From NCBI RefSeq assembly GCF_024171895.1, contig NZ_JAMTCQ010000008.1, positions 248,001 through 312,000 on the forward strand: a stretch of DNA of 64,000 nucleotides, read 5' to 3'. The position numbers and the translations under genes were made by a program. Below, piece by piece: positions 45,847-57,233 of the stretch. Numbering within the stretch: the first letter of the stretch is position 1; each line of letters starts with the position of its first letter. The notes under the pieces were generated by a model. The model was not told where the DNA came from. It did not search any database and was given only the letters and a program-made list of their open reading frames with translations. This stretch comes from Prauserella halophila (GTDB lineage Bacteria > Actinomycetota > Actinomycetes > Mycobacteriales > Pseudonocardiaceae).

Positions 45847-46872
45847 TCAACCGCCGGCCAGGATCCGGCCCACGTAATTGGCCACCGCGCGTACCGCGGC
45901 GATCGTCCCGGGGTAGTCCATCCGTGTCGGACCGACCACACCCATGCCACCCAGCAGCAGATCATCGGACCCGTACCCGATCGATACGACCGACGTGCTC
46001 CGCATCTGCGCGTCTTCATTCTCCTCACCGATGCGCACCGTGACCGAACCGGGGTTGCGTGCGGCGGCCAGCAGCTTCAGCACGACGACCTGTTCCTCGA
46101 GCGCTTCGAGCACCTCCCGCAGCGAGTCGGGGAAGTCGGCGACGCTGTTGGTCAGGTTCGCCGTCCCGCCGAGCACGAGCCGGTCCTCGGGGTCCTCGAC
46201 CAGCGATTCGACCAGCGTCGTGGCCACCCGGGTCATGACCTCGCGCAGCTCCGGAGGCCCCTGTTCGGGCAGTTCCGACACCTTTGCCGCCGCATCCGCC
46301 AGTTTACGGCCCGCCAGCGCGTTGTTGAGCTGGTCGCGCAGTAATGCGACGGATTCCTCACCGAGGACGTCGCCGAGTTCGACGGTGCGCTGATCGACCC
46401 GGCCCGTGTCGGTGATCAGCACGAGCATCAGCCGCGCCGACGTCAGCGGCACGACCTCGACGTGCCGCACGGTCGAGTTGGTCAGCGTCGGGTACTGGAC
46501 GACGGCGACCTGGCGGGTGAGCTGGGCCAGCAGGCGCACGGACCGGCGCAGCACGTCGTCGAGGTCGTTCGCGCCGTCCAGGAACCGGTGGATGGCCCTG
46601 CGCTCGGCCGTGGAGAGCGGCTTGATCTCCGAGAGCCGGTCGACGAACAGCCGGTACCCCTTGTCGGTGGGGATCCGGCCCGCACTCGTGTGCGGCTGGG
46701 TGATGTAGCCGTCCTCCTCCAGCGAGGCCATGTCGTTGCGCACCGTGGCGCTGGAGACAGCGAGGTCGTGCCGGTCGACCAGAGCCTTGGAACCGACCGG
46801 CTCCTGCTCGGACACGTAGTCGGCGACGATCGCGCGCAGCACCTCGAAGCGCCGCTCGTCCGCGCTGGCCAA
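45847..46872 (-). CDS. hrcA: Heat-inducible transcription repressor HrcA
   Basis: 341 aa from TTG 46872 (Shine-Dalgarno GAGGAGG, 6-nt spacing). HTH in [57 protein letters not shown]-terminal dimerisation domain with [27 protein letters not shown]. HrcA binds CIRCE elements; none was found in its own upstream region. Confidence 0.95.
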   Translation of the reverse strand: MASADERRFEVLRAIVADYVSEQEPVGSKALVDRHDLAVSSATVRNDMASLEEDGYITQPHTSAGRIPTDKGYRLFVDRLSEIKPLSTAERRAIHRFLDGANDLDDVLRRSVRLLAQLTRQVAVVQYPTLTNSTVRHVEVVPLTSARLMLVLITDTGRVDQRTVELGDVLGEESVALLRDQLNNALAGRKLADAAAKVSELPEQGPPELREVMTRVATTLVESLVEDPEDRLVLGGTANLTNSVADFPDSLREVLEALEEQVVVLKLLAAARNPGSVTVRIGEENEDAQMRSTSVVSIGYGSDDLLLGGMGVVGPTRMDYPGTIAAVRAVANYVGRILAGG

Positions 46873-46981
46873 CAAGCACCTCCTCACCCGTCACGGCCGG
46901 ACTGCCCGGCGGTGTCGGCCGCGCCGACGACGCCGCAGCCTCTCACCCGCCGAGTTTACGGGGCGCTCGTGGCCGACGGGA

Positions 46982-48481
46982 TCACGTGTTGCCGGGAAAG
47001 CGCAGGTTGACGCCGCCGCTCGCGGCGCCCGCCGTCGAGGGCCACCGCGAGGTGACGACCTTGCGGCGGGTGAAGAAGTGAAAGCCCTCGGGGCCGTAGG
47101 CGTGGCTGTCGCCGAACAGCGAGTCCTTCCAGCCGCCGAAGCTGTAATAGCCGACCGGCACCGGGATGGGCACATTGACGCCGACCATGCCGACCTCGAC
47201 CTCGCCCGTGAACCGGCGGGCGGCACCGCCGTCGCCGGTGAACACGGCGGTGCCGTTGCCGTAGTGGTTGGCGTTGATGAGCTCCACGGCTTCGTCGAGC
47301 GAGGCGGCCCGCACGACCGACAGCACCGGGCCGAAGATCTCGTCGGTGTAGATCGGCATCTCCGGCCGCACCCGGTCGAACAGTGTCGGGCCGAGCCAGA
47401 ACCCGCCACCGTCGATGCCGGGTTCGCGGCCGTCGACGGCCAACGTGGCACCGGCATCGAGACCGGCGTCGATGTAGGAGGCGACCCGTTCCCGGTGGGC
47501 GGCCGTGACCAGCGGCCCCATCTCCGAGTCCGGTTCCCTGCCGTCGCCGACGCGCAGGCCGGCGATCCGCTCGGTGAGCTTCGCCACGAGCTCGTCGCCG
47601 ATCGGATCGACCGCCACGACGACCGACACGGCCATGCACCGCTCCCCCGCCGAGCCGAAGCCCGCCGACACGGCGGCGTCGGCCGCACCGTCGAGGTCGG
47701 CGTCGGGCAGCACCGCCATGTGGTTCTTCGCACCTCCCAGGGCCTGGCAGCGTTTGCCCGCGGCGGTGGCCTTCTCGTAGACGTACCGCGCGATCGGGGT
47801 GGAGCCCACGAACGAGACGGCCTCCACCCCGGGGTGGTCGAGCATCGCGTCCACGGCGGCCTTGTCGCCGTGGACGACGTTCAGCACGCCGTCGGGCAGG
47901 CCCGCCTCGGCGAGCAGCTCCGCGATCAGGAGCGAGGCCGACGGGTCCTTCTCGCTCGGTTTGAGGACGACGGTGTTGCCGCAGGCGATCGCGTTGGGGA
48001 CGAACCACAGCGGCACCATCGCGGGGAAGTTGAACGGCGAGATCACGCCCACCACCCCGAGCGGCCGGGCCGTCGAGTGCACGTCGACGCCCGTGGAGGC
48101 GTTCTCGCTGAACTCGCCCTTCAGCAGCTGGGGTGCACTGCAGGCGTACTCGACGTTCTCCAGTGCCCGTGCGACCTCGCCCGCGGCGTCCGAGACGACC
48201 TTGCCGTGTTCGGCGGTGATCAGCCGGGCGAGGTCGTCCTGCCGCTGCGCCAGCAGTTCACGGAACCGGAACAGCACCCGGGTGCGGCCTGCGAGCGAGG
48301 TGTCGCGCCATGCCGGGAAGGCGGCGGCCGCGGCGCGCACGGCCTCGTCGACCTCCGCGGTCCCCGCGAAGTCCACGTGGGCCTGCACCGTGCCGGTGGC
48401 CGGGTCGAACACCTCCCCGGTGCGCTCGGCGGTTCCGAACCACGACTTGCCCGCTATCCGATGGGTGATGTGTTCGCTCAC
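46982..48481 (-). CDS. mmsA: Methylmalonate-semialdehyde dehydrogenase (acylating)
   Basis: 499 aa ALDH. ISPFNFPAMVPLWFVPNAIACGNTVVLKPSEKDPS, VSFVGSTPIARYVYEKA, GERCMAVSVVVAV (catalytic Cys), PIYTDEIFGPVLSVV. Oxidises malonate/methylmalonate semialdehyde to acyl-CoA; malonate semialdehyde is the product of beta-alanine transamination. GTG 48481 follows GAGGAG. Same strand as the aminotransferase, likely co-transcribed. Confidence 0.94.
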   Translation of the reverse strand: MSEHITHRIAGKSWFGTAERTGEVFDPATGTVQAHVDFAGTAEVDEAVRAAAAAFPAWRDTSLAGRTRVLFRFRELLAQRQDDLARLITAEHGKVVSDAAGEVARALENVEYACSAPQLLKGEFSENASTGVDVHSTARPLGVVGVISPFNFPAMVPLWFVPNAIACGNTVVLKPSEKDPSASLLIAELLAEAGLPDGVLNVVHGDKAAVDAMLDHPGVEAVSFVGSTPIARYVYEKATAAGKRCQALGGAKNHMAVLPDADLDGAADAAVSAGFGSAGERCMAVSVVVAVDPIGDELVAKLTERIAGLRVGDGREPDSEMGPLVTAAHRERVASYIDAGLDAGATLAVDGREPGIDGGGFWLGPTLFDRVRPEMPIYTDEIFGPVLSVVRAASLDEAVELINANHYGNGTAVFTGDGGAARRFTGEVEVGMVGVNVPIPVPVGYYSFGGWKDSLFGDSHAYGPEGFHFFTRRKVVTSRWPSTAGAASGGVNLRFPGNT

Positions 48482-48573
48482 GACGTACTCCTCGGCGTTC
48501 GATGCGGTCGGATGGGCGGGTGCGGGCCGGGCGGTGCGGGCCGGCATGCGGGCCGGTTGTGCGTCCGGTGGGC

Positions 48574-49890
48574 TCAGACGGCGGCGATCGACTCGCCGAG
48601 GATGCCGAGCGCCTCGGTGACCTCCTCCGAGGTGAGCGTCATCGGCGGAGCGAGACGCAGCACGTTGCCGTACAGTCCGCCCTTGCCGATGAGCAGACCG
48701 CGCGCCTTGGTCTCCTCGAGGACGCGGCCCGCCGCGGCCGGATCCGGCTCGTCGCCGCCGGGCCGCACCAGTTCGATCCCGATCATCAGGCCCTTGCCCC
48801 GCACGTCACCGACGAGGTCGTGGCGGCTCTGGATGTCCCGCAGGCCCGCCATCAGCGTCGCGCCCTGTTTGGCGGCGTTGCCCTGCAGATCGTGGTCGAG
48901 CACGTAGTCGAGCGTCGCCTGCGCCCCCGCGGTGGCCACGGGGTTGCCGCCGAACGTCGAGATCGAGTTCGCGCCGAGGCAGTCCATGATGTCGCCGCGG
49001 GCGACGACGCCGCCGATGGCCAGGCCGTTGCCCAGCCCCTTGGCGAACGTCATGACGTCCGGCGTCACGCCGTGCGCGTCGATGCCCCAGAAGTGCTCGC
49101 CCGTGCGGCCCCAGCCGGTCTGGACCTCGTCGGAGATCAGCAGGATGCCGTGTTCGTCGAGCACCTCCTTGAAGGCGCCGAGCATCCCGTCGGGCGGCGT
49201 GGAGAAACCACCGACGCCCTGGATCGGCTCGGCGATGAACGCGGCCACGTCACCGGACGTGCTGGTGCGCAGCACGTCGCGCAGGTCCTCGGTGCAGGCA
49301 TCGATGTAACCGGCGTCGTCGAGCCCGGCGAACGGGCCTCGGTAGCGGTACCCGCCGTGCACGTAGCCGACCTTCACCGGCGACAGCGAGCTCGCCGACC
49401 AGCCGCGGTTGCCGGTGATGCCGACCGTGCCGAACGCCCTGCCGTGGTAGGAGTTGCGCAGCGTCAGGATCTGGTTGCTGCGCCGGTACTGCGTGGCCAG
49501 CATCAGCGCGGTCTCGTTGGCCTCGGTGCCGGAGTTGGTGAAGAACACCTTCGCGTCCGGGATGCCGGACAGCTCGGCGATCCGCTCGGCCAGTTCGACC
49601 TGCTTGCGGATCAGATACAGCGTCGAGGTGTGCAGCACACCCGTGTCGAGCTGCGAGCGCACGGCGTCGGAGATCTCGGCCACGTCGTAGCCGATCGCGT
49701 TGGTGAGGATGCCGGCGAAGAAGTCGAGGTAGGTCCGGCCGTCGCCGTCGGTGACCCGCCTGCCGCTCGCGCGCACGATCTCGATCGGCTCGTCGTAGTA
49801 GAGCGCCATCCAGCTCGGCAGCACGGCGCGGTGTCGTTCCAGCAGCGGGCTCTCGAGCGGGTGGCGGTGCGGCACGTCCGGTTCCGTCAT
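48574..49890 (-). CDS. Class III (omega) aminotransferase
   Basis: 438 aa PLP enzyme. SGTEANETALMLATQYRRSN, LISDEVQTGWGRTGEHFWG, TFAKGLGNGLAIGGVVARGD (Schiff-base Lys), NPVATAGAQATLDYV. Context (mmsA, PucR, beta-ureidopropionase) supports beta-alanine or beta-aminoisobutyrate:pyruvate/glyoxylate transamination. ATG 49890. Divergent from PucR regulator over 108 bp. Confidence 0.9.
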   Translation of the reverse strand: MTEPDVPHRHPLESPLLERHRAVLPSWMALYYDEPIEIVRASGRRVTDGDGRTYLDFFAGILTNAIGYDVAEISDAVRSQLDTGVLHTSTLYLIRKQVELAERIAELSGIPDAKVFFTNSGTEANETALMLATQYRRSNQILTLRNSYHGRAFGTVGITGNRGWSASSLSPVKVGYVHGGYRYRGPFAGLDDAGYIDACTEDLRDVLRTSTSGDVAAFIAEPIQGVGGFSTPPDGMLGAFKEVLDEHGILLISDEVQTGWGRTGEHFWGIDAHGVTPDVMTFAKGLGNGLAIGGVVARGDIMDCLGANSISTFGGNPVATAGAQATLDYVLDHDLQGNAAKQGATLMAGLRDIQSRHDLVGDVRGKGLMIGIELVRPGGDEPDPAAAGRVLEETKARGLLIGKGGLYGNVLRLAPPMTLTSEEVTEALGILGESIAAV

Positions 49891-49935
49891 GACCCCGAGT
49901 TTCGGCGCGCCGCACGGGCCGATGCCACCCACAAT

Positions 49936-49965
49936 CTGTACGTACTCCCCCGGCGGACCGTACAG
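49936..49965. promoter_or_regulatory. Inverted repeat in PucR/aminotransferase promoter
   Basis: CTGTACG (49936-49942) and CGTACAG (49959-49965) form 7-bp arms spaced by 16 bp within the 108-bp divergent region. Candidate PucR operator. Confidence 0.5.
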
Positions 49966-49998
49966 TCTGCCGTTCGGCACGTCCCTCGTGGAGGTGAC

Positions 49999-51630
49999 AT
50001 GTATCCGACGGTCGGCGACGTACTCGCACTGCCCGTGATGCGCCAGGGTGGGCCGCATGTCGTGGCGGGCTCCGACGGCCTCGACACGCCGGTCCGGTGG
50101 GTCCACGTCGCGGAGATCGCCGAGATCGCGCCGCTGCTGAAAGGCGGCGAACTGGTACTCACCACCGGAGTCGCCCTGCCGGACGACGACGCCGCACTGG
50201 CCCGGTACGTCGACGACCTGGCTGCGGCCGGTGTGTCGGGCGTGGTGGTGGAACTCGTGCGGCACTGGCACGACCGGCTCCCGCAGGCGCTGGTCACCGC
50301 GGCGGACAAGCACCGGCTGCCACTGGTGACACTGTCACGCGAGACCCGGTACGTCGCGGTGACCGAGGCGGTGAACGGACTCATCGTCGACGCCCAGGTC
50401 GACGAACTGCGCGCGGCCGCTCACGTGCACGAGACGTTCACCGAGCTGACCGTCGCGGGCGCCGAGCCGCACGTGGTGCTGCGCGAGGTGGCCCACCTGA
50501 CCGGGCATGCCGTCGTCCTGGAGACGCTCGCCCACGAGGTGGTGGCCTACGACGCGGCCGGTACCGACCCGGCCGAGCTGCTCGCCGACTGGCGGACTCG
50601 GTCACGGCAGGTGCGGACCGGCGAGCGCACGGGTTACGACCGCGCCTCGGGCAGGCTGGTGGCGATCGTCGGTGCGCGCGGCCGCGATTGGGGGCGGCTG
50701 GTGCTGCTGTGCGGGGATCAGCCGCCGCACCGGCACGTCGTGGTGGCCGAGCGCGCGGCGTCGGCCCTGGCCGTGCATCACCTGCTGGCCGCGAGCGGCG
50801 ACAGTCTGGAGCGCCAGGCCCACCGCGACGTGCTCACGCAGCTGCTCGCCACGCCGTCGACGGTCACGCCGCTCGCCGAGCTGGTCGCGCGGGCCGAGGC
50901 GCTGCACGTTCCGCTGACCGGGCACCGGCTGATCGGCGCAGCGATCCGGCCCCGGCTGCCGGACCTGCCGGGACCGGCCGCGGCGGCGTCCACCGGGCCG
51001 CTGCTGCGCGACCTCGCCGAAGCGACCGCGCTCGCGGCCCGGCGTGCCCGCGTGGCCGCGCTCGTGGCCGATCTCGACGGCATCGGCGTGCAGGTGCTGT
51101 TGGCGCTCTCACCCCGGGCCGACACGGACGCGGTGCTGCGCAGGCTCGCCCAGGAGGTGCGGCAGGCCAAACATTCGGTACCGCTCGTGCTGGCCGTCGG
51201 CACCGCCGTGGACGCGCCCGCAGAGGCCGGCCGGAGCCTCGCCGAGGCAGGCCACGTCGCGTCCGCCGCACTGCACCGCGACCAGCACCCGCCTGCCGGC
51301 TACCACCGGCTTGACGACGTGCGCCTGTACGGATTGCTGCATCTGCTCTCGGACGACGACCGGCTCGATGCCTTCGCCCGGCGGGAGCTCGGCCCGTTGC
51401 TGGCGAAGGACGCCGCCACCGGGAGCAGGCTCGTCGAAGCCCTCCGCCGATTCTGCGACCACGGCGGCAACAAGTCGGCGGCGGCCGCGGCGGCACACAC
51501 CTCGCGAACGGCCTACTACCAGCAGCTGGCGCGCATCGAACAGGCGTTGGACGTCTCGCTCGAAGACCCGTCGTCGCTCGTCTCGCTGCATGTGGCGCTG
51601 CTGATTCACGACGTACTGGGAGCCGACTAG
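49999..51630 (+). CDS. PucR-family transcriptional regulator
   Basis: 543 aa. N-terminal PucR ligand domain (TVGDVLALPVMRQGGPHVVAGSDGLDTPVRWVHVAEI), GGDEF-like middle, and a C-terminal HTH_30 (LVEALRRFCDHGGNKSAAAAAAHTSRTAYYQQLARIEQALDVSLED). PucR regulators control purine, hydantoin or pyrimidine catabolism. ATG 49999 follows GGAGGTG. Likely activates both the divergent mmsA/aminotransferase genes and the NCS1 operon further right. Confidence 0.92.
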   Translation: MYPTVGDVLALPVMRQGGPHVVAGSDGLDTPVRWVHVAEIAEIAPLLKGGELVLTTGVALPDDDAALARYVDDLAAAGVSGVVVELVRHWHDRLPQALVTAADKHRLPLVTLSRETRYVAVTEAVNGLIVDAQVDELRAAAHVHETFTELTVAGAEPHVVLREVAHLTGHAVVLETLAHEVVAYDAAGTDPAELLADWRTRSRQVRTGERTGYDRASGRLVAIVGARGRDWGRLVLLCGDQPPHRHVVVAERAASALAVHHLLAASGDSLERQAHRDVLTQLLATPSTVTPLAELVARAEALHVPLTGHRLIGAAIRPRLPDLPGPAAAASTGPLLRDLAEATALAARRARVAALVADLDGIGVQVLLALSPRADTDAVLRRLAQEVRQAKHSVPLVLAVGTAVDAPAEAGRSLAEAGHVASAALHRDQHPPAGYHRLDDVRLYGLLHLLSDDDRLDAFARRELGPLLAKDAATGSRLVEALRRFCDHGGNKSAAAAAAHTSRTAYYQQLARIEQALDVSLEDPSSLVSLHVALLIHDVLGAD

Positions 51631-52259
51631 CAACGGGCCCTGGTGACTGGATGCGGCGAGGTCGCCGCGATTTCTCCCACACATTTCCGGAGCGCGTCGC
51701 CGGGCCGATGTGCAGATCGATTCGGTTGGATATGAACCGGGCGACCATACACTGTTCCCGCTTGTCGCCGCGGAAACGTCCGCCGAGGTGGAATGGTTCG
51801 TTCGTGCACCTCGAATGCGATGACGGCGTGACGGTTTCTTTCCGCGCGGTGGAGGTGGTTGTTGTCTCGGCGGCCCCCGCACCCAATCTGCGGGTTTTGG
51901 CGGCAATGGTCGTCGAGTGCCCGGCAACTCCGCGAACCTCGGGACCGGCGTTCCCGCACTTGTCGAGTCATTCCACGGTCGCCGAAGGACCCACCTCGCT
52001 CTCGGCGGATTTCTTCCACACCTGCGGCTACACAGGTCTGACACGGGGCGCATTCGACCGACTCACACGGTTCCGCGACCCGGCCGCCCCGCTACGCCAC
52101 ACACGCCGCCTACGACCGGGTCGAAATCGTCGTCACCTCGCCCTCTTCGTGCGCTCGAACCACTCGATTACAGGACACACTCTACACGTGCCCTGCCGGG
52201 ACTGTGTCACTCTATTGTGTAATATCTGTCTCGACCGTGTGTTCGATACGGTTGGTGTT
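51631..52259. other. 629-bp AT-richer region without a supported gene
   Basis: Open frames on both strands do not resemble any protein; base composition is less GC-rich and codon bias is absent. Near the right end TAATAT (about 52220) is a good -10 for the DUF222 gene. Looks like decayed accessory DNA. Confidence 0.6.
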
Positions 52260-53620
52260 GTGGATGACGTGATGGAGGAGATCGAGCGGGTCGGTGTTGT
52301 TCGGGCTCGGCGGGCGCGGCTCGATGCCGAAGAACTCGAACTGTTGGCGGCGATCGCGGCGGATGCGGGCGACGACCGTGGTGTGGCCGAGGAGTTGACG
52401 CCGGTGTTGCGGGTGTCGACGCGGGAGGTGGAGCGGCGGATCGAGGATGGGCGGTCGGTGGTGCGGCGGATGCCGCGGCTGCACGCGGCGATGCAGAACG
52501 GTGAGGTCGAGTCGTACGGGGCGCGGCGGGTGCTGGCGGTGGTCGGTCCGCTCGATGACGACATCGCCCGCCAAGTCGACGGTCTCCTGGCGGAGAGGCT
52601 GGTGGATGCGCCGGAGACGGCGTGGCAGCCGGGCAACCTCGCGCAGCGGGTGCGTCGGCTCGTGGAGAAGACCGATCCCGATGGGCAGGTCGAACGGGCC
52701 CGGCGGGCACGGGCGGAACGCAAGGTCGAACTCACGCCCGGCGAACACGCGATGTCGTCACTGGAAGTGAGCCTGCCGGCCGAACGGGCGGGCGCCTGTT
52801 ATTCGCGGGTCGATGCGATGGCCCGATCACTGCGGCACGGTGGTGACCGCCGCACCCTGGACCAGCTACGGGCCGACGTGGCCGCCGACCTGCTGCTGGG
52901 GCGTGACCCCGGTGTCTCCCCGCCGGAAGCGGCAGCCATGGTGTATCTCCACGTGCCCGTTGACGCGGCCCTGTCGATGGTCGACGACGGCTGTGAGTTG
53001 GACGGCTACGGGCCCATACCGGCCCGATCGCGCGCGAAATCATGACCAATGAGCGGAGTATCTGGCGGGCGGTGTTGTGCGACCCCGGAACCGGTGAGCC
53101 GGTGGACCTGGGGCGCAGGAGGCGACGGCCGAGTGCGGTGATCCGGGAGTTGGTGCGGGTGCGGGACCGCGAATGCGTCATGCCCTGGTGCCACCGCCCC
53201 GCCCGGCACTGCGACCACGACCACGAACACCCCTGGGCCGCCAATATCAGTGACAGTGACAGTGGTGGTTCGACGTCGGTCGCCAACGGCGGACCCCGCT
53301 GCCGACGACATCACCGACTCAAAGACCGGCCCGGCTGGAATGCCCGCTACGACCCGGTCCACGGCGTCACCCGTGTGACAACTCCGCACGGGGCGACCTA
53401 CACCGCCCACCGCGAACCCGTCCTCACCCCCACACGCCACACCCCGAAACGACAGGACCCGGGACGACAGAACCCGGGACGCACCGCCCCGAAACGCCAG
53501 GCGCCGGGACGCGAGGCGTCGGCACGCCGCGCCCCCGCACACCGCCACACCGCCCGTGCCGAACCGGAACGAGAAACCACCGCCCCGGAACACCAGGACA
53601 ACGACAGCCCACCGTTCTAG
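52260..53620 (+). pseudogene. DUF222/HNH endonuclease gene, frameshifted
   Basis: Typical actinobacterial 13E12-type protein in two pieces. The first frame (52260-53045) carries DUF222 (RVSTREVERRIEDGRSVVRRMPRLHAAMQNGEVESYGARRVLAVV, QVDGLLAERLVDAPE) and stops in GPIPARSRAKS. The second frame (from 53042, ATGA overlap) continues MTNERSIWRAVLCDPGTGEPVDLG and the HNH motif CVMPWCHRPARHCDHDHEHPW...CRRHHRLKD, then a Lys/Arg/Pro tail. A one-base loss around 53018-53028 explains it; the intact reading would be about 450 aa. Recoding or coupled expression cannot be excluded. Confidence 0.75.
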
Positions 53621-53640
53621 GTGTGCTGTTCGGGCTCGTT

Positions 53641-54778
53641 GGTGACGGCTCGGCACGGGGTTGATGATCTTGATGTGGGTGAGGGCCTCCGGGTTCGGTG
53701 TGGATCACCACGAACAACACGCCGATCCGAGGAGGCCCTCTGGTGGTCCACCGTAGCGCTCCGCTGACCCCGACCGGACGGCTGCGGCTGGCCCAGTGCG
53801 TTGTCGAGGACGGCTGGCCCGTGCGCCGCGCGGCCGAGCGGTTCCAGGTCGCCCACACGACCGCGGCCCGCTGGGCCGGCCGCTACCGCCACGACGGCGA
53901 GCAGGCTTTGGACGATCGCTCCAGCCGTCCGCACCACAGCCCGCAACGCACCGGTCAGGTAGTCGAGCACGAGGTCCTGCGGCTTCGTGACGAGCACAAG
54001 ATCGGGCCGCTGCGCATCGCCGGTCGGGTACCGGTCGCTGCCTCGACCGTGCACCAGGTCTTGGGCCGCCACCACCGCCCGAGTCTGGCCGCGTGCGACC
54101 GGGCCACCGGCGAACCGGTGCGCCGCTACGAACGCCGCCGCCCCGGCGAGCTCGTCCACGTCGACGTGAAAAAGCTAGGTCGGATTCCCCGGGGCGGCGG
54201 CCATCGCGTCCTGGGACGCGCCGCCGGTCGCGGCAACCAAGCCCGCGCCTGCGGTGGTGGGTATCTGTTCCTGCACACCGCACTCGATGACCACTCCCGA
54301 CTGGCCTACACCGAGACCCTGGCCGACGAGAAAGCCGCGACCTGCGCCGACTTCCTACGCCGGGCGCAGGCCTGGTTCACCGGCCACGGCGTGACCATCG
54401 AGCGAGTGCTCACCGACAATGCCTGGTCCTACCGCAAAAACACTTGGCAACAAGCCTGCGCCGACCTGGGCATCGCCCGACGGTTCACCCGCCCCTGGCG
54501 CCCACAAACAAACGGAAAGTGGAGCGCTACCACCGCACCCTGCTCGACGAATGGGCCTACCAACAGCCCTATCAATCCGAAAACGAACGCCAGCAAGCCT
54601 TCGACGACTGGCTCGACTGGTACAACTTCCACCGACCCCACACCGCAATCCACAGAGCCCCACCAGCCAACCGCGTCACCAACCTCCCCGAATCACCCCC
54701 CCCCAGGGCACATCAGGCACGCCAGCAGTGGTGGTCCCGGCGCACCGGTGACCGGTCGGCACGCGGTCGATGATCTCG
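53641..54778 (+). mobile_element. IS481-family insertion sequence (boundaries approximate)
   Basis: Contains a full-length but frameshifted IS481 transposase. A 10-bp inverted repeat (GAGGGCCTCC at 53681-53690 and its complement at 53731-53740) folds over the start. Two 32-bp related direct sequences flank it (53641-53672 and 54747-54778, 27 of 32 identical). True terminal inverted repeats were not identified. Confidence 0.7.
53743..54773 (+). pseudogene. IS481-family transposase, frameshifted
   Basis: The first frame from GTG 53743 (after GAGGAGG) has the HTH (RLRLAQCVVEDGWPVRRAAERFQVAHTTAARWAGRY), DDE Asp residues in HVDVKKL and DDHSRLAYTE/LTDNAWSYRKN. After PQTNGK the frame is lost; the expected VERYHRTLLDEWAYQQPYQSENERQ with the catalytic Glu continues in the -1 frame at 54519 to the stop at 54773. 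A missing A in the A-run at 54516-54518 restores the frame. Probably inactive, unless -1 frameshifting occurs. Confidence 0.85.
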
Positions 54779-54879
54779 GCCAGTAGCTGCGCCGGCAGAC
54801 ACGCATAGCCCTATCGGGCGATAACGACCACTCGACGGAGTAGCACAGTCGAGCCCCCGGACCTGCCGATAGTCAGGGC

Positions 54880-55281
54880 ATGCGTACGTTCAGCGCCCGT
54901 TTGTCCCGGACCGTGACCGTCGCCGCGTGCACGCTCGCCGTGCTCTCGCTGGGCGGGCAGGCGACCGCCGCGCCGCCGGAATCGTCCCTGGCCCTGTCGC
55001 TGCAGCACAGCGACGGCACCATCGCCTTCACCCAGCTGCACTGCGACCCGGCGGGAGGCTCGCACCCGACCGGCGCCCAGGCGTGCGAGAGCCTCGACGA
55101 GGTGGGCGGACAGCCGGCCGCACTGGGCTCCGACAGCCACGGCGACCTCTGCCCGATGATCTATGCGCCCGTGCGCGCCTCCGCACACGGGCACTGGCGA
55201 GGCGAACCGGTGCACTTCACCACGACCTACAACAACAGCTGCCTCGCCGACGCCGAATCCGGCGGTGTGTTCGGGTTCTGA
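54880..55281 (+). CDS. Subtilisin inhibitor-like protein (SSI family, I16)
   Basis: 133 aa, secreted: basic start, hydrophobic core VTVAACTLAVLSLGG, cleavage near ATAA|PPES. Four Cys in the SSI pattern (LHCDPAGGSHPTGAQACESL and CPMIYAPVRASAHGHWRG...NNSCLAD), ending GGVFGF. Reactive-site P1 Met in CPMIY, as in Streptomyces SSI. Inhibits extracellular subtilisin-like proteases. Confidence 0.92.
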   Translation: MRTFSARLSRTVTVAACTLAVLSLGGQATAAPPESSLALSLQHSDGTIAFTQLHCDPAGGSHPTGAQACESLDEVGGQPAALGSDSHGDLCPMIYAPVRASAHGHWRGEPVHFTTTYNNSCLADAESGGVFGF

Positions 55282-55319
55282 GGCACGCAGCCCGCATGAG
55301 ATCACCGGCCGGGCCGTGC

Positions 55320-55430
55320 AGCCCGGACCCCGTGCAGTCCGGACTCCGCACAGCCTGAATCGCACAGCCTGAATCGCACAGCCTGACTCGCACAGCCGGA
55401 CCCCGCAGAGTCCGGACTCCGCACGACCCG
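55320..55430 (+). repeat. Tandem and interspersed repeats between SSI and NCS1
   Basis: CGCACAGCCTGAAT occurs three times in tandem (55347-55388, last with one mismatch) plus a partial copy, flanked by two copies of a GGACCCCG...AGTCCGGACTCCGCAC block (about 55325-55350 and 55398-55423). Each block holds the palindrome AGTCCGGACT. The remaining bases up to 55634 show no gene. Confidence 0.75.
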
Positions 55431-55634
55431 GCCGTCACGTATCCCACAGCCACCCCTCCGCCTCGACCGCCTCGGTCACACTCGGACCCGGGACATCGGG
55501 TTTCGCCGAGGTTTCACGCGTGGCACCGGCGATGTTTCCCCGCCGCGCGCAATCGACATTCTGTCGCCGCGACCCCGCATCTTTGAACACTCTGCCAATC
55601 CCGGCCGCCGCGCCGCGGCGCGCACGATGCGCCA

Positions 55635-57233
<1,599 letters not shown>

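Noticed and set aside
46873-46981. CIRCE element upstream of hrcA
   Set aside because: No TTAGCACTC-N9-GAGTGCTAA-like sequence was found.
51651-52259. In-frame extension of the DUF222 gene to an ATG at 51651
   Set aside because: The added ~200 residues are unlike any DUF222 protein and the codon bias is absent; GTG 52260 with a promoter-like TAATAT upstream fits better.
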